Below, piece by piece: positions 28,001-36,381 of a DNA stretch of 64,000 bases. The position numbers and the translations under genes are program-made. The notes under the pieces are model-generated. The model was not told the origin of the DNA. It ran no database searches and saw nothing but the letters and a program-made list of their open reading frames with translations. Location: assembly GCA_949372655.1 (NCBI GenBank), contig CASIAI010000009.1, forward strand, positions 1-64,000, in the 5' to 3' direction. Source of the DNA: Candidatus Poseidoniaceae archaeon. Its GTDB lineage: Archaea > Thermoplasmatota > Poseidoniia > Poseidoniales > Poseidoniaceae. The stretch's first letter is position 1; each line of letters opens with the position of its first letter.

Positions 28001-29747
28001 AACGGTATTCCCGATTTATATTCAGAATTTAGGAAATTCTAATTTAGAGTATGACCTTCAAGTTCAGCCGCCAATCGGCTGGAATGCATTCTTTGGCCAA
28101 GGTGATTCTGCAGGTAAGTTTACCAGTACAGGACCAATTGACGCAAATCAACTTTCTATCTTGAATATCACCGTACAGCCGCCTAATATTGTTCAAGATG
28201 CAGGTGTTGAAAAGATCGTTTCTGTAAATATCCTCTCGAGAACTACGCCAATTAAAAGCTGGTTAATCGAGATTCCAATTAAGGTAGATTCTCTCAAGTT
28301 AGTAGAATTTACTCTTGATTCTGAATTGAATAGTATTATTCCTGGCTCAGAATTTGTTATGATTTATTCTATCGAAAATAAGGGTAATGTAGACCTTAGA
28401 TTATCTCCTTCGTTCATACTACCTCAAGGAATTCAAAATACACAAGGAGTTTCTCCATTGAACTTAGATATTGGGGAATCAAAAGTTTACATCTTGAACC
28501 TTTATGCTGGAGTGAATTCAAAGAGTGGACAGATTATACTCAATATGGATAATGGCTCAGATAGATTCTCTACCTCAAATGATTTAATCATCCAAATATA
28601 TGCTAAGCCAACACTTCAGTTTAGTAGATTAACTTATGCTGATTTCTCAACATATCCAACATATTCAGGGTCGGGTAGCCATCCTGCAGGCCAAATATTA
28701 GAATTTGACTGGGTTTTAGGAAACTCTGCAGATATTGAGTGGACTCCAGTTCTTAGCATTCAAGAGGATGAAGATTTATCGGTCCAATGTAGTAGTCTTG
28801 CAACATTAGCGAAGGATGATGAAATTAACTTTTCGTGTTACGTTTTGATAGACTCTGAATCAGAACCTTATTCGCAACCCTCATTTACCATTGAATTAAG
28901 TGGTGATGGTGCTCAATTTTCAGAAACAGTTTCGCTATACATAGCAAGTGTTGAAAAGGTTTCTTGGCAAGGTCTATCCTCTAATACTTTCAATACAGGA
29001 GAAGAGAAATCAGTTCAAATATTGGTGACTAATACAGGAAATATTCCTTTCAATCACCGCCTTGAGGTCACTTCTGATGATGATTGGAAAGTCGTAGTTG
29101 ATGGTGAAGATATACTAGACTTACAAGTTGGTGAATCGGCTAATGTTCGATTCTTGATAACTGCTAAGGAACCTGGTTTTTCTGCAATATCACTCGGTTT
29201 CAAAACTGTAGAAGTTCCCGAAATGAGTAGTTTCCAGTTCAACGTTTCTTCGATAGGAGAATCCGAGGATTCTGCGAGTGGAAGTCTCCCGTTGGTTACT
29301 GCATCTTTACTAGTAGTTGTTCTTCTAGTAATTATTGGACTTACTGTTGCTTTATTGAAGCCCAAACAACAACAACAACAGATAAGACCACTACCAATGC
29401 CTAATATGAATAATAATGCAGCAATAAATAAACCAGCAAATCTACCAAAGAGTCTACCAAAAATAGCTCCAATGGGGGGTTCTCCAGCTGTTGTTATGCA
29501 AGTGGCTCAGGCTAAGATTCAGACGCAACCTACAGTACAATCAACTATTTCTCCAACATCGACAGAGGCAAGTAATTCTCCTCCTCCAATATGTTGGTCT
29601 TGTCGTAATCCAATCGAAGGTGTGATTCTAGGTTGCCCTTCATGTGGCGCAAGGTATCACGGCGAAGGTAGTGAGTCCTGTGACGTTTCAAAACTCGAAA
29701 AGTGTGTCAGTTGTTCAGGTTCTACTTCTGAATTTATAGAGGGATGA
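25098..29747 (+). CDS. Subtilisin-like serine protease (S8) with CARDB domains, TM helix and C-terminal zinc cross-brace finger
   Basis: This is a secreted, membrane-anchored subtilase. The triad is complete: Asp in VAVADSGLDDDHG, His in SGHGTHVSC, Ser in GTSMATPNAAG, with the oxyanion Asn in FAAGNDGPG. Counted from a possible ATG at 25056 these are Asp314, His347 and Ser540. I favour the ATG at 25098, which has GGGG nearby and starts directly before the signal helix. A P-domain-like unit follows the protease, then several CARDB/NEW3-type Ig repeats, a TM helix near residue 1420, a Gln/Pro-rich linker, and a tail with ligand order C-C-C-C-H-C-C-C (CWSC...CPSC...YH...C...CVSC). That order resembles prokaryotic RING-like or other treble-clef fingers. 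The enzyme likely degrades proteins outside or processes neighbouring surface proteins. Confidence 0.88.
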   Translation: MQSIRAGRGAILLVALFVLQSISSIFIPEESFLDEENDYGQVEWVKFDLEEGVYNDARGTLDESVELEERAVYAGTTLGVYDENGLTLSRPVPLEWMQARHDLSLLLISDQINMLDARQQINEIQGLEIREFIYPSGLIIQGTASALIQAESLDSVSSVHSVPLAMLVQEEILDVLLLENGEQSLIGQRMRIQGWRSDAGPLQTISFTDSNQNTLFQDVAEVVELSLDDAIKWDEGRYEGTLKSDQLIALVQQPSINSLRYNPEFTIENNNAGSHMKTGTMKIYFTSDLDGSNQTVAVADSGLDDDHGDFGSRIVGNYDVINDGSTADKWSGHGTHVSCTVLGDGNRGGYAGVAPEADLYFQAMENDNTGNFQSPSLNGLLNSAYNAGARIHTNSWGSSGSNLYGEYTSESQDVDDRANYYDRYYNGAEGLTILFAAGNDGPGSDTVSPPATAKNTVTVGMHQSRYSGAPDTIMSGSSRGPLDDGRIKPDVLAPGGYVRSCKAQEAGDTGGSSWESTWYLEYTGTSMATPNAAGASAMIRQYLEEIALRDSPQGALVKALLILGAEDIGTRDIPNNNEGWGRVNIRNTLAPADGQGIWVDDRSLLSASGNSKSYNFDIDIANDAFKAVLTWSDEYASTFSNKQLVNNFDLEVIDPNGNIYIGNDFTNGRSTTGGSADNTNNVEVVLIDSAIVGQWTVKIKDTYHGGSRSQPFALAVMGHGINDLLPDLTVINSGYEIDIPIPSVGEEVHFNSKIENTGNVKSDPFDMVLEVDGVVVETKNMDVGGGTVKELYWTWTPQSAGSKLISFIIDPTDLVEESLENNNRQDVIVEVTTPGVSLTSSQKIKSLNDPLETSTSWEVNLTNTGLLPTNATITKQGITVAETGESMPWYVGVSSTSFSLQGQESTTLSVTMIHPETPAKGNYQIQLQATDTDNGVSSQLILVMEVFEIANILVEYDYEIVPVNPIDPTVFPIYIQNLGNSNLEYDLQVQPPIGWNAFFGQGDSAGKFTSTGPIDANQLSILNITVQPPNIVQDAGVEKIVSVNILSRTTPIKSWLIEIPIKVDSLKLVEFTLDSELNSIIPGSEFVMIYSIENKGNVDLRLSPSFILPQGIQNTQGVSPLNLDIGESKVYILNLYAGVNSKSGQIILNMDNGSDRFSTSNDLIIQIYAKPTLQFSRLTYADFSTYPTYSGSGSHPAGQILEFDWVLGNSADIEWTPVLSIQEDEDLSVQCSSLATLAKDDEINFSCYVLIDSESEPYSQPSFTIELSGDGAQFSETVSLYIASVEKVSWQGLSSNTFNTGEEKSVQILVTNTGNIPFNHRLEVTSDDDWKVVVDGEDILDLQVGESANVRFLITAKEPGFSAISLGFKTVEVPEMSSFQFNVSSIGESEDSASGSLPLVTASLLVVVLLVIIGLTVALLKPKQQQQQIRPLPMPNMNNNAAINKPANLPKSLPKIAPMGGSPAVVMQVAQAKIQTQPTVQSTISPTSTEASNSPPPICWSCRNPIEGVILGCPSCGARYHGEGSESCDVSKLEKCVSCSGSTSEFIEG

Positions 29748-29790
29748 GTATAGTTTAACCATTCTATTGTGAGCATTTGAGGATAGGCTT

Positions 29791-32700
29791 TTGATACTAA
29801 GTCTTCCACGGGGGTTCATGAACCCCCGAGAAAACACCCAACTTTCAGCGCATCGTGGCGCTATTTTTCTCGTCATCATAATGCTATTTTCTGTAATTCC
29901 GCTAATGTCACCTATGGCATCAGCGGAGGGAAGCATATCTCTGAACGTTTCACCAAATTCAATGGAAGTAAATCCAGGTGAATCTGGAGAATATACAGTT
30001 GTAATTTTCAATACCGGCTCAGACCCAGTAACCGTTAATCTGCAAGCATCTAATGAACCTGGTGAGGACTGTAATGGCTTTACTACAACGATTGGCCAAA
30101 TACCTGGTCAGATTGAGTCTGGTTCCTCGGAAGAGACTACAATGAATGTCACGCTTGCTCAAACTGTTGAGCCTGAATCTTCCTGTGACACCACAGTTAC
30201 TGCTACAATAACTGCAGTTATTGGAGCGCCAGGTGCGGAAGTTCCAGAACCCTCTACTGAAACAGTGACTACCAATGCAGGAGATGGCTCAGGTAGTACT
30301 TTATTCGGAGTAGATTTGTACTTTGACAATGTTGAGGAAAGAAATTCCCAAAAGAAGATACTTGGAGCGGGTTCTGATACAGTCACCTACTTTATCACTG
30401 TTGAAAATACAGGGCAAACCAATGAATCGATAGATTTGATATTGGAAGAAGTTACCGATTCTGGTTGTAATAACCCTCAAGATTTAACAGTAACGCTCAG
30501 CGATACTAATGTTGCTCTTGATGTGGAGGAAACCGAGCAAATCACTGTAGAAGTGGAAGTTCCTGAAGGGCAGCAAGCAAACGACTACTGCTGGGAAGTT
30601 ATAGCTACTGTTTCGGGATCCAACCCTGCTCAAAATGCCACTGATACAGTGGAACTTGAGTTAGAAGTTCCAGTTCTAAAAGAGTGTTCAATGTCTCTCT
30701 CAAAAACTACATTGAATCTAGAACCAGGTGATATTGGAACTTTGACTGCTACCCTAAGTAATGAAGGTAATAGTGATTGGTCGGTAACTATGTCTGTGAC
30801 TGGAGACCCAGGTTCTGCCAATAGTAGGTGGGTTACTTTCGATGGACCTTCAAGTGGATTATTGCCATACAACAGTGGCTCAGGGACGAAATCATTTGAT
30901 CTAGAAGTGCAGCCAGATGATTCAAGGAGTGCAGGTTCTGAAACTCAAATTACCGTTCAAGCCAAAGATGGAGGCACTCTAAAATGTATCAAACAATTTA
31001 CAGTTATTGTAGGACAAAGTTACGGGGCTTCCCTTAGTTTACAGACCTCAAGTTTAGGCCCTATTGAGCCAGGTGAAAACCAATCATCAAAAGTTACTGT
31101 CACCAACACAGGTAACGGTGAAGATACTCTTAGATTAACGGTTTCTTCCCCTCCTTCTGGGTGGACTGTCACATTGGATAGGGCGACAGTTACTGTAGGT
31201 TCAAAACATGGTTCAAGCAAATCAGCCGAAGTATCTTTTACAGTATCAGTTCCTGAAGATGCTCTTGCTACAGAAAGTATTGACTTGACCTTCTCAGTTT
31301 TACCAAATGGCGGCGGACAAGCGTACCAAACTAAGATTCTTTCAGTCACGGTCAAGGAAACTCATGGAATGGATGTCGAAAGAGGCGAGAATCAAACCGG
31401 CCGTTCAAATACCATTTTACTATTTCCAATGACGGTTGAGAACCTTGGAAATAATGAGGATAGTTTTAGATTTTATACAAAAAGCAATACTGAAAACTGG
31501 GAGACTTGGTTTATGGATGAATCTGGTAATCAGCAGTCACAATTCGACATTGGGGCTAGAGAAACCCAAATTATTACCTTAAATGTTAGAGTTAAAGTTG
31601 GAACTGAGAATTGGGAGTTTACCGATATCGATGTTGAGGTGACAAATTTAGGAGACTCCAATACTGCCGATGATAATCTCGATGGATTGCCAGATAATAA
31701 GCGATTGGAGAAGTTTAGAGCCATACGTTCCGATGTCAATTATTCAATGGACATTAAATTTGATGAAGGCACCCCAGGTGTGTCGATAAATAACAGAGTT
31801 ACCTCGATAGTCCTCCCACCTGAAGGAGAAGTAATTTTCAATATGTGGGTTGAAAATACGGGTGATGAAAATTACGATAATGCCGTTTTTGACATAAATG
31901 GGCTAGAAGGTTTAGCTACACGTCAATTATTATTAGATGGTGAAGTAGTAGATATTGCTGGTAAATTCAAGATATTATCTGGATTTGGACTTTGGAATGC
32001 TACAACGGGCTCATACCAACTAGATGCAGATGGTGAACTAGTACACTCTTATTCGGAGCAAGGTATTGAATTTGAAAAAGAAAACCTGGGGATATTAGAT
32101 CTTGAGGTTAAGACTTACAGAGTGCTGTTTCAACTTAAGATAGAAGTAAACCCAGGTGCTGTAACTGGAGACGGGGGAGCTCTAGAAGTTGTTGTTACAA
32201 GCGAATCAAATTCTGCAGACCGTAAAGGTTTCACTTCTCTAAGTCTAGAGGTACAAACTATCTATAACATTCAATTCCAATCCGATGTCAGACTTGACCA
32301 TTACCTTGAGTATCCAGATAAAGAGACAATAAATGTTGATGTTATCAATGAAGGTAATATTAGGACACAGTTCCTTGTTCTAAATCCGGAAGGACTGAGA
32401 GGATGGACCGTTTCTATGGATTATACCAACGGCTCATGTTCTTCTAATTCAGAAGGACTAACTTGCTGGCTAGATGTTGGAGAATCCATTGGGCTTGAAG
32501 TTAATGTAAGGCCATCATTTGATGCAGAAGTTGAAGATAACTTCACCTTCACATTATCGGTTCAACCGATTGAAACAGGAGTAATCGATAGAGAAAATAT
32601 CGAATTTTCTGTTTTGGGGGAGCCTTATGCTGGAGCCTTTGGGCTTGGAATTCAACAAGAGCATATCAAAACTGGAATGTATGTTCTAGTCGCTATAATA

Positions 32701-33348
32701 TTCCTTGGAATAACATATCAAGGGGCAAGGCCTACAATAATGGAAATGAGTGCCAAATCAAGGGCTAAGCGCCAATTGATTTACTCTGATAAACTATTAC
32801 ATGCCAAGGCTAGTGGTTTCAAAACACAAAGTGGCCTAAGTTTCAATCCAGTGCCGTATCGTTCTTCATTGAAACAATGGTTAGTATTCACGCCTCTAAC
32901 ACTCGGTATTTACCCTGCTATTGTGTTATTCAAGTGGGGTAGTGAATTGAAGAGGTATGCTAACCTTGGGCCTGGAGGAGCAAAGAATTTATTATTCTTC
33001 ATCATACCTTTATTCAATTTCTACTGGGGATTCAGATTTATTGGCCTAGTTAGGCAATTAGAAACACAGACAATGCATCAAACAAAAGTATCTACTAAGG
33101 CTCCTATGGTTTGGTTTATTCTTTCGATATTTGTTTTCCCTGTTCTTGCCGGTATTACTTTCCTTGTTGGAGCGCTTCTAATGATCCCAGTTATCATTCT
33201 ACTGCCTGAGTTTGTTTCTTTGCCTATCTTGTACTTGTTCTACTCATTCGTTGTTTGGTTGTTTATCTTGCCATCGTACAAGATATGGTCTTTAACACAG
33301 AATTCAATGAATGCTTCTTGGACTATTTGGTTCGGTAAATCTGCATAG
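29791..33348 (+). CDS. Large surface protein with NEW3/CARDB-type repeats and a multi-pass C-terminal membrane domain
   Basis: The 1185-residue product has a signal helix after HRGAIFLVIIMLF, then six or more Ig-like repeats in which conserved motifs such as LEPGDIGTLTATLSNEGN and IEPGENQSSKVTVTNTGNGEDT match the NPCBM-associated/NEW3 and CARDB type. A TM helix near residue 955 is followed by a basic cytosolic stretch and at least four more helices. That part includes LTLGIYPAIVLFKWGSELKRY, which looks like the DUF4234-type membrane domain. The TTG at 29791 has GAGGA seven bases upstream; an ATG at 29818 lies inside a perfect 20-base palindrome. It ends the surface-protein block, directly before the nuo operon. 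Function is unknown. Confidence 0.72.
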   Translation: MILSLPRGFMNPRENTQLSAHRGAIFLVIIMLFSVIPLMSPMASAEGSISLNVSPNSMEVNPGESGEYTVVIFNTGSDPVTVNLQASNEPGEDCNGFTTTIGQIPGQIESGSSEETTMNVTLAQTVEPESSCDTTVTATITAVIGAPGAEVPEPSTETVTTNAGDGSGSTLFGVDLYFDNVEERNSQKKILGAGSDTVTYFITVENTGQTNESIDLILEEVTDSGCNNPQDLTVTLSDTNVALDVEETEQITVEVEVPEGQQANDYCWEVIATVSGSNPAQNATDTVELELEVPVLKECSMSLSKTTLNLEPGDIGTLTATLSNEGNSDWSVTMSVTGDPGSANSRWVTFDGPSSGLLPYNSGSGTKSFDLEVQPDDSRSAGSETQITVQAKDGGTLKCIKQFTVIVGQSYGASLSLQTSSLGPIEPGENQSSKVTVTNTGNGEDTLRLTVSSPPSGWTVTLDRATVTVGSKHGSSKSAEVSFTVSVPEDALATESIDLTFSVLPNGGGQAYQTKILSVTVKETHGMDVERGENQTGRSNTILLFPMTVENLGNNEDSFRFYTKSNTENWETWFMDESGNQQSQFDIGARETQIITLNVRVKVGTENWEFTDIDVEVTNLGDSNTADDNLDGLPDNKRLEKFRAIRSDVNYSMDIKFDEGTPGVSINNRVTSIVLPPEGEVIFNMWVENTGDENYDNAVFDINGLEGLATRQLLLDGEVVDIAGKFKILSGFGLWNATTGSYQLDADGELVHSYSEQGIEFEKENLGILDLEVKTYRVLFQLKIEVNPGAVTGDGGALEVVVTSESNSADRKGFTSLSLEVQTIYNIQFQSDVRLDHYLEYPDKETINVDVINEGNIRTQFLVLNPEGLRGWTVSMDYTNGSCSSNSEGLTCWLDVGESIGLEVNVRPSFDAEVEDNFTFTLSVQPIETGVIDRENIEFSVLGEPYAGAFGLGIQQEHIKTGMYVLVAIIFLGITYQGARPTIMEMSAKSRAKRQLIYSDKLLHAKASGFKTQSGLSFNPVPYRSSLKQWLVFTPLTLGIYPAIVLFKWGSELKRYANLGPGGAKNLLFFIIPLFNFYWGFRFIGLVRQLETQTMHQTKVSTKAPMVWFILSIFVFPVLAGITFLVGALLMIPVIILLPEFVSLPILYLFYSFVVWLFILPSYKIWSLTQNSMNASWTIWFGKSA
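29809..29828. promoter_or_regulatory. Perfect 20-bp palindrome at the start of the 29791 gene
   Basis: CGGGGGTTCATGAACCCCCG reads identically on both strands. It lies 18 bases inside the reading frame that starts at TTG 29791 and contains the alternative ATG at 29818. It could be a dimeric regulator site or, in RNA, a hairpin hiding the ATG. The GC-rich ends stand out from AT-rich surroundings. Confidence 0.5.
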
Positions 33349-33479
33349 ATTTCCCTGTGATTTTGGCAGAATTTAATGGTCAAATTATACCTGAAAAAAG
33401 CTGTATCATTTGGGAACCCTTATTGAGGGGTAATTATTGGAAAGATTGCTGGGCGTATGCTTTGCAATTGGGTGAAAAA

Positions 33480-33965
33480 ATGTCCGGACTTGAATCGGTA
33501 CCTAGCTCATATCTTTCTATTGGCTTTTTGACGGTTGTTGGCATACTTATGCCACTAACAAATTTCCTCATTACTTGGGTGGTTAGACCTCGTGTTGACC
33601 CTGCTCGTCCTCATATTACTCGTTCATACCTTTTGGAAGGTTATGAGAAAGACCACAGCCTGTATCCAAGAAGGCTGACTACTTTCGAATGTGGTAGTGA
33701 GCCAGTAGGCGATGCAATGATACAATTTCATTTTCAATATTACTGGTATGCGATTATCTTCCTGGTTTTTGATGTAGCTTTCATGTTCCTAGTTTTGGGC
33801 GGAATGGTTGCATCTGATGCTACAGCACAAGACCTAGCAGAAAGCGCTAGAGAAGGTGCAGTTGCCAAAGCCAAGAACGCACTGGTCGTTCTTAGCGTAT
33901 TCTTTGCCACAATGTCGTTAGGCGTGTGGTATGTTTTCCGAAAGCGAGGAAGAATATACATCTGA
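33480..33965 (+). CDS. nuoA: Complex I subunit A
   Basis: NuoA is a three-helix subunit of the membrane arm of complex I, next to the quinone channel. The 161-residue product has the expected helices and the conserved loop TTFECGSEPVGDAMIQFHFQYY, which carries the Cys (ECG) and Glu/Asp residues of the family. I start at ATG 33480, with GGTGA five bases upstream, rather than at the longer frame from 33357 that would add an atypical 41-residue leader. A roughly 30-residue polar insert (DATAQDLAESAREGAVAK) lies before the last helix. Its stop fuses with the ribosome site of nuoB. First gene of the operon. Confidence 0.93.
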   Translation: MSGLESVPSSYLSIGFLTVVGILMPLTNFLITWVVRPRVDPARPHITRSYLLEGYEKDHSLYPRRLTTFECGSEPVGDAMIQFHFQYYWYAIIFLVFDVAFMFLVLGGMVASDATAQDLAESAREGAVAKAKNALVVLSVFFATMSLGVWYVFRKRGRIYI

Positions 33966-33974
33966 GGTGATTTA

Positions 33975-34568
33975 ATGGCTGATACTGGAGAGAATTTTGC
34001 TGCTTTCAATAGCAGAGCGCTTGTCGAGATGGTCGGTGGCGTTACCGATGAAGCATTAAAAGTAACAAAAATCAAGCAATTTCTAAGCGTTCTTGCTGGC
34101 AGATTTTTTAATTGGGCAGGAAGAAAATCCTTGTTTACTCTGCATTTGGGTATCAAGTGTTGCGCTATTGAGATGGCTGCAGCGGCAACACCGCGTTTCG
34201 ATGGAGACCGGTTCGGTGTACTTTTCCGTTCATCTCCACGTCAATCTGACGTCCTACTTGTCAACGGCCCGGTTTCCAAGAAGTTTGCCGATAAGATAGT
34301 CCGTCTTTGGGAGCAAATGCCAGAGCCAAAATACTGTATTGCAATGGGCGAATGTGCAATTTCAGGAGGCCCCTACTTTCAGTCATACAATATTCTTGAA
34401 GGAGTCGACACTGTAATTCCAGTAGACGTATACATCCCGGGATGCCCTCCAAGGCCAGAGGCTCTAATCGATGGCTTTGGATTACTTCGTGAAAAGATTA
34501 TCCGAATTGGCGCCGCTCCAAGTTCACAGAGAGAGAGCGAGAAGCCTTTGATTGTTGGAGATGAGTGA
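33975..34568 (+). CDS. nuoB: Complex I subunit B (N2 cluster carrier)
   Basis: NuoB binds the terminal [4Fe-4S] cluster N2, which passes electrons to quinone. All four ligands are present in the 197-residue product: tandem Cys62-Cys63 (GIKCCAIEM), Cys127 (GECAISGG) and Cys157 (GCPPRP). The length and the RSSPRQSDVLLV motif are normal for the family. TGAGGTGA, formed from the nuoA stop, lies four bases before the ATG, so translation is coupled. The next gene starts one base after its stop if ATG 34570 is used. Confidence 0.96.
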   Translation: MADTGENFAAFNSRALVEMVGGVTDEALKVTKIKQFLSVLAGRFFNWAGRKSLFTLHLGIKCCAIEMAAAATPRFDGDRFGVLFRSSPRQSDVLLVNGPVSKKFADKIVRLWEQMPEPKYCIAMGECAISGGPYFQSYNILEGVDTVIPVDVYIPGCPPRPEALIDGFGLLREKIIRIGAAPSSQRESEKPLIVGDE

Positions 34569-34569
34569 T

Positions 34570-35223
34570 ATGGGTACAACTGTTACACTATCACAAAACG
34601 AAGCAGCCGCAAATGAATGCTTAGAGGCGATTAACTCTCGTTTTTCTGGCTCAGGAGTTGTTGCTTCAGTAGAAAAGCACTCAAATGCTAAGAAATATGC
34701 ATTTATTCGAATCACAACACCCCCCCAACACTGGCAAGCACTAGCAAAATGGTTGCGTTTTGACTTGAATGTCAATTATTGTTCTATGGTCACAGGAACT
34801 CATTACCCTGAAGGTCCACAAGAAAGAGGCTGGGAAGTGGCTTATCACTTTCTAAGGCAACCAATTACAGATCAGCGTCCAGATACTTACACGGTTTATG
34901 TGGCTGAGAAGTTAGACGGGCAATTAATTCCAATGGAATTCGAAGTTTTGATTCCTCTTGAAAATAATGATTCTCCAGTCGTTCCAACAGTGCAACACAT
35001 TTGGGGTGGCGCAGATTGGAATGAGAAGGAAACTTGGGACCTTGTTGGGATTAAATTTGAGGGCCATAAAAACATGCATAGAGTCCTAAATCCTCACGAT
35101 AGCCCTGAAGGATTCCATCCACTACAAAAGCAACACAAACTTCGATATCACGATCATAATGAAATGTATGATGACCCCCAAGGCTTTGGCCGAAAACCAG
35201 CGGATGAGGGCCGTATTAAGTGA
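34570..35223 (+). CDS. nuoC: Complex I subunit C (30-kDa type)
   Basis: NuoC is a peripheral-arm subunit that stabilises NuoD and NuoI. The 217-residue product includes the family signature in GWEVAYHFLRQP and ends with the RYHDHNEMYDDPQGFGRK region. Three in-frame starts exist: TTG 34552, ATG 34561 and ATG 34570. GGAG at 34557-34560 abuts the second but sits nine bases before the third, so I choose 34570. NuoC and NuoD are separate here rather than fused as in some bacteria. Confidence 0.88.
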   Translation: MGTTVTLSQNEAAANECLEAINSRFSGSGVVASVEKHSNAKKYAFIRITTPPQHWQALAKWLRFDLNVNYCSMVTGTHYPEGPQERGWEVAYHFLRQPITDQRPDTYTVYVAEKLDGQLIPMEFEVLIPLENNDSPVVPTVQHIWGGADWNEKETWDLVGIKFEGHKNMHRVLNPHDSPEGFHPLQKQHKLRYHDHNEMYDDPQGFGRKPADEGRIK

Positions 35224-35232
35224 GGAATTACC

Positions 35233-36372
35233 ATGGCACAAATGTGGATTACAATGGGGCCTCAGCACCCGATGACTCATGGGCTGTGGACTCTGAGAGT
35301 GAAAGTTGATGGTGAGACAGTAGTCGATACCGAAGCGGAATTAGGATATATCCATCGTGGGGTTGAGAAAATATGCGAATCAAGAGATTTTACTCAAGTT
35401 ACGCCCTACTGCGACAGACTTTGTTATGTTAGCGCAATGACTTGGGCTAATTCCTACATTTATGCTGCAGAAGACCTTTTGGAGGCGGACGTTCCAGAAA
35501 GAGCAGAATATATTCGTTTGATTTCGGCAGAATTGCAAAGACTTGCATCTCACTTGATGTGGCTCGGCGCTTTTGGCCCAGATATTGGTAACTTGACTTT
35601 GATGACTTGGTGTATGCGAGACCGCGAGATGTTCCTTGACCTGCTTCAAGAGTTAGGTGGCTCAAGAATGCACTATAACTATCCTAGAATCGGTGGTGTA
35701 AAGCGTGACATTCCTATTGGATTTGCTGATAGAATGATTGCTAAAGTGAAATTATTCGAACGCAGAATCGAAGAATACGAGATGATGCTTGACGAATCTA
35801 CCATTTGGTTGGTCCGATTACAAGGTGTTGGCTATGCTAATGCCGAAGAAATGGTTGAAGCTGGTGTATCAGGGCCTAACGTCCGTGCAGCAGGAGTAAA
35901 TTATGACGTCCGTTGGGCGCACCCATATTCAGTTTATGACGAAGTAGACTGGGAGCCGGCAGTTGAGAAACCAACCTCGGTAAAAGGTGCAGACTGTTAT
36001 GACCGTTACAGAGTTAGAATGGAAGAGATGCGCCAATCATGTAGAATGGTACTAGATGCAATTGAGAAAATCCCTGGAGGGAAGAATACAAACTACGCTA
36101 ATGGCGATGAGATGATTTACCAAAAAGCGCCAACACGTGCTCCAGAAGGAGCTTCAGGATTTAGTAACTACGAGTGTACTAGAGGCGCTTCACAATTCTA
36201 TGTTCAAGGCGGCGGAGATGGCCGTGGAAAGAATCCTTATCGACTTTCAATCCGTTCTCCAATGTTCATAACAATTCCATTCGTTGCTAAGACGATGATT
36301 GGTTACAAGGTTGCCGACATACCTGCAATTATGGGTAGTTTCGACCCATGTATCGGAGAGACAGATCGTTGA
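35233..36372 (+). CDS. nuoD: Complex I subunit D (49-kDa type)
   Basis: NuoD forms, with NuoB, the quinone-reduction site. The 379-residue product has the N-terminal MGPQHPMTHGLW hairpin with the conserved His pair near the quinone headgroup, ELGYIHRGVEK, the helical SHLMWLGAFGPDIG segment, and the C-terminal GSFDPCIGETDR typical of the family. The nickel-ligand cysteines of hydrogenases are absent, as expected for complex I. The ribosome site TGAGGAAT overlaps the nuoC stop. Confidence 0.96.
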   Translation: MAQMWITMGPQHPMTHGLWTLRVKVDGETVVDTEAELGYIHRGVEKICESRDFTQVTPYCDRLCYVSAMTWANSYIYAAEDLLEADVPERAEYIRLISAELQRLASHLMWLGAFGPDIGNLTLMTWCMRDREMFLDLLQELGGSRMHYNYPRIGGVKRDIPIGFADRMIAKVKLFERRIEEYEMMLDESTIWLVRLQGVGYANAEEMVEAGVSGPNVRAAGVNYDVRWAHPYSVYDEVDWEPAVEKPTSVKGADCYDRYRVRMEEMRQSCRMVLDAIEKIPGGKNTNYANGDEMIYQKAPTRAPEGASGFSNYECTRGASQFYVQGGGDGRGKNPYRLSIRSPMFITIPFVAKTMIGYKVADIPAIMGSFDPCIGETDR

Positions 36373-36381
36373 GGTGATATC

